From positions 1 to 64,000 of the forward strand of contig NZ_JAAGVY010000010.1 of NCBI RefSeq assembly GCF_010686655.1: a stretch of DNA of 64,000 nucleotides, read 5' to 3'. Origin of the DNA: Cryomorpha ignava (GTDB lineage Bacteria > Bacteroidota > Bacteroidia > Flavobacteriales_D > Cryomorphaceae). The notes under the pieces were generated by a model. The model worked only from the letters and a program-made list of their open reading frames with translations. It ran no database searches and was not told the origin of the DNA. Of the stretch, positions 62,181 through 64,000 are shown in pieces; the stretch's first letter is position 1, and each line of letters begins with the position of its first letter. A program made the position numbers and the translations under genes.

Positions 62181-63287
62181 TTAACGATTTTTAAGGGCCA
62201 TTTTTTCAAAAACTTCAACCCAAAACGGAGTTACCGAAATGTATTGGTTGAGCATCGCTTTACGACGGTCTAACCACGTTTGTTTCAGGTTTTTATCACC
62301 AACCCACATTTTTAACATTTCGATTAATTTCTGGGGCTCGTTAGACCGTATTCCTTTGGTTAGCTGAAATTTATGTTCCAGCTCTTCAAGGTAGCTCAGT
62401 TCGCCCACAAAATCGTTGAAGCGAATGGCGGGAACACCGAGAACGGCCGCCTCTGCCGCCATGGTTTGCGAATCGCCAATATAGATAGATGCGTGCGCCA
62501 TAACCTGGTGCATTTTAGCGGGGTGCACTGGGAGCCTGTAGGGTTCCAGCCTTTCGGCAAATGGCCTTTCGGAAGTGATAAAAACGCGGCCATGCGGTTC
62601 TAAAATCGCGATTATCTTTAAAGCCAGTTCATCACTAATACCGTTTCGCCCCTCGTCGTGGTGGGCGTGAAGTGAGGCAAATCGCAAGAGGTAATAGTTG
62701 CCGCTTTCGCGGAAAACGGCGGGAAGCTCGCTTAAATCTTCCTTAAAAACATCGGGGTGAAGATAGGCCAGTTCGTGATTGCCTTCGTACCCTATTTTCT
62801 TTGCATTTGCCGGCGACTGATCACAGCAATTTGGTGCAAGAATCGCCGTGGCATACGGAAACGCGTACTTCGCCATGAGCGGAATGGCAGCACTATCGTC
62901 TTCATTCACCACAATAGATGGAATATTGAGCAGTTTTCCAACGTGTGTAATCACCAAATCTGTCCCGATCATTACATCTGGCTCAAATCGACGAGCAATT
63001 TTGAGCATTGAAAGCTCTCGCCTGGCAATAGCTGCTGCGATACCCAATTTGACTGTCAATGACCAAGCGGAACGCATGGACGGCTTACGCGCCGGAAATT
63101 TCACAATATCCCAGTCTTCAGATTCCAGAAGGTCGAATAAAACATCCTTTCCGCGGGCAACCACTTTTACGTCATGACCCTTGGCTTTCAATATGGAAAT
63201 AGCGTGTTTAAAATTATGATAATGAGCCGGATGCCCCATGTAGAAAAGAAATCTACGCGTATTTTCGTCCTGCTTTTCAGCCATCAA
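62181..63287 (-). CDS. DUF354 family glycosyltransferase-like protein
   Basis: 368 residues. The opening FLFYMGHPAHYHNFKHAISILKAKGHDV and the later SIYIGDSQTMAAEAAVLGVPAIRFNDFVG define DUF354, a GT-B-like fold with a UDP-GlcNAc 2-epimerase/glycosyltransferase look; the second motif resembles the donor-binding D/E-x7-E region. It probably acts in assembly of the same polysaccharide as the sugar transferase. The start overlaps the upstream gene by four bases. Donor and acceptor are unknown. Confidence 0.87.
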   Translation of the reverse strand: MMAEKQDENTRRFLFYMGHPAHYHNFKHAISILKAKGHDVKVVARGKDVLFDLLESEDWDIVKFPARKPSMRSAWSLTVKLGIAAAIARRELSMLKIARRFEPDVMIGTDLVITHVGKLLNIPSIVVNEDDSAAIPLMAKYAFPYATAILAPNCCDQSPANAKKIGYEGNHELAYLHPDVFKEDLSELPAVFRESGNYYLLRFASLHAHHDEGRNGISDELALKIIAILEPHGRVFITSERPFAERLEPYRLPVHPAKMHQVMAHASIYIGDSQTMAAEAAVLGVPAIRFNDFVGELSYLEELEHKFQLTKGIRSNEPQKLIEMLKMWVGDKNLKQTWLDRRKAMLNQYISVTPFWVEVFEKMALKNR

Positions 63288-64000
63288 TTCGGGGTCTTTT
63301 CGCGCCCCAGCGGACTGTGAACATTCTTGTCTAATTTCTGCAATTCTGCGGCGTGAATCATTGACGCCAGGGCGAGAAACATCCAGGCATTTCCCCAGCG
63401 CATATAGCTCGTTCGGTCTGTAAAATTCTTGTGCTTTCGGTAATAGAAAAAACCACGCTTATCCTGAAAATTAGCAATTGTATATTTCAGCACATTTTTG
63501 CCCAGCTCAACCCCTCTCCTGCTTCGGCTGTAATGGTGATATCTAACCGCTGTGATAATGCCCTGCGCCTGATGGTGAATATCGGCAGGGAAATCGCCCG
63601 GGAGGCGCCACACAGCGCGTCCATCGCGCTTAAATTGGTAGTCGCGGTAAAACTCAAACCCTTCCTGAAGAGATCTTTCAACCGGTTCGGGACAATAATC
63701 GAGGGCTTCGCAAATAGCCAGACAAGAATCTATAATAAACCCCTGGTGAAAATCAATCTGAACCCTTTGTTTTCCCGATTCCATGTTCTCACTGTAATTC
63801 CAGCTTCCATCGCTTTTCTGTCTCGAAAGCACGGTTTCCATTGATTTTCGGGCGATTTCGTAGTACGAGCGATCTTGGGTATGTGCATAAGTAAGCGCAT
63901 AAACCTGCGCGGCCAGAAGCGACGCATTATAGCAAAAATCGGGTTTTACAGTGCTGTAACTTATCATGTAATCGGCATCACGCTCGGTGTGGTGAAGCGA
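63284..64000 (-). CDS. Alpha/alpha-toroid protein of polysaccharide locus, 5' end beyond window
   Basis: The reading frame has no stop through the right edge (SLHHTERDADY precedes M at 63967), so the true start lies outside and at least 238 residues are visible. The motifs DFCYNASLLAAQVYALTYAHTQD, ETVLSRQKSDGSWNYSEN, IDFHQGFIIDSCLAICE and RWGNAWMFLALASM are typical of (alpha/alpha)6-barrel proteins with repeated aromatic-rich helices, seen next to DUF354 genes in Bacteroidota polysaccharide clusters. Cyclase or lyase-like activity is possible, but no catalytic residues are identified. Confidence 0.8.
   Translation of the reverse strand, partial: SLHHTERDADYMISYSTVKPDFCYNASLLAAQVYALTYAHTQDRSYYEIARKSMETVLSRQKSDGSWNYSENMESGKQRVQIDFHQGFIIDSCLAICEALDYCPEPVERSLQEGFEFYRDYQFKRDGRAVWRLPGDFPADIHHQAQGIITAVRYHHYSRSRRGVELGKNVLKYTIANFQDKRGFFYYRKHKNFTDRTSYMRWGNAWMFLALASMIHAAELQKLDKNVHSPLGREKTPN

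Overview
The window looks like a chromosomal segment of a Bacteroidota bacterium, most likely Flavobacteriales (Cryomorphaceae/Schleiferiaceae-like). The reasons are several secreted proteins with type IX secretion (T9SS) sorting domains of types A and B, a PorP/SprF-type outer-membrane protein, PKD-repeat proteins, a Wza/Wzc export pair of the short Bacteroidota kind, start regions without Shine-Dalgarno sequences, and several promoters matching the Bacteroidota -7 element TAnnTTTG. The taxon is an inference. No rRNA, tRNA, CRISPR array, transposase or prophage gene was seen.

Layout. 1-6034: minus-strand exopolysaccharide export operon (OmpA-type protein, Wza, Wzc, Wzx). 6212-8754: plus-strand OmpA protein, a small HAD phosphatase and methionine aminopeptidase. 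8770-10375: minus-strand trio of a SiaB-like ATPase-fold protein, an unknown 106-residue protein and a TANGO2/NRDE protein. 10472-18107: minus-strand surface-adhesin operon made of a 1683-residue protein with about 18 PKD modules and a type B sorting domain, a TPR/PD40 protein, and PorP/SprF. 18323-21386: a T9SS cargo protein, then a MauG/MbnH-like dihaem protein with its MbnP partner. 21489-25988: AddA-type helicase-nuclease, SRAP (HMCES-like) and a GNAT acetyltransferase. 25974-31979: repeat-rich stretch with a T9SS cargo gene, a PKD/type B protein, an unknown exported protein, a small conserved protein and a TPR protein. 32367-36019: kynureninase, kynurenine 3-monooxygenase and a possible barrel protein, divergent from hemL (36056-37348). 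37778-42359: divergent UbiA-like protein, unknown membrane protein and gcvP. 42931-45051: large T9SS cargo gene with its own promoter and terminator. 45385-54572: plus-strand series of eight genes (SDR, KAS III-like, alpha/beta hydrolase, Na+/solute symporter, acyl-CoA ligase, Fn3 lipoprotein, outer-membrane barrel, exported alpha/beta hydrolase). 54897-58762: unknown helical protein, SPOR-like exported protein and a barrel protein. 59438-64000: second minus-strand polysaccharide locus (Wzi-like barrel, sugar transferase, DUF354 glycosyltransferase-like protein, truncated alpha/alpha-toroid protein).

The best candidate for an undescribed system is 45385-54572. It combines an outer-membrane barrel, an exported hydrolase, an inner-membrane symporter, a CoA ligase, a reductase and a thiolase-fold enzyme that keeps the catalytic Cys but has lost the canonical His and Asn. 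This reads as one import-and-processing pathway for an ester- or acid-type substrate that I cannot name. A perfect hairpin terminator after the sixth gene may tune the envelope genes separately. The second candidate is the MbnH/MbnP-like pair, whose MbnP has only two tryptophans, both in the expected modification motif.

Intergenic regions carry several dispersed repeat families (hairpin-forming, palindromic and short tandem). Two genes end inside such repeats, so their last codons come from repeat DNA.
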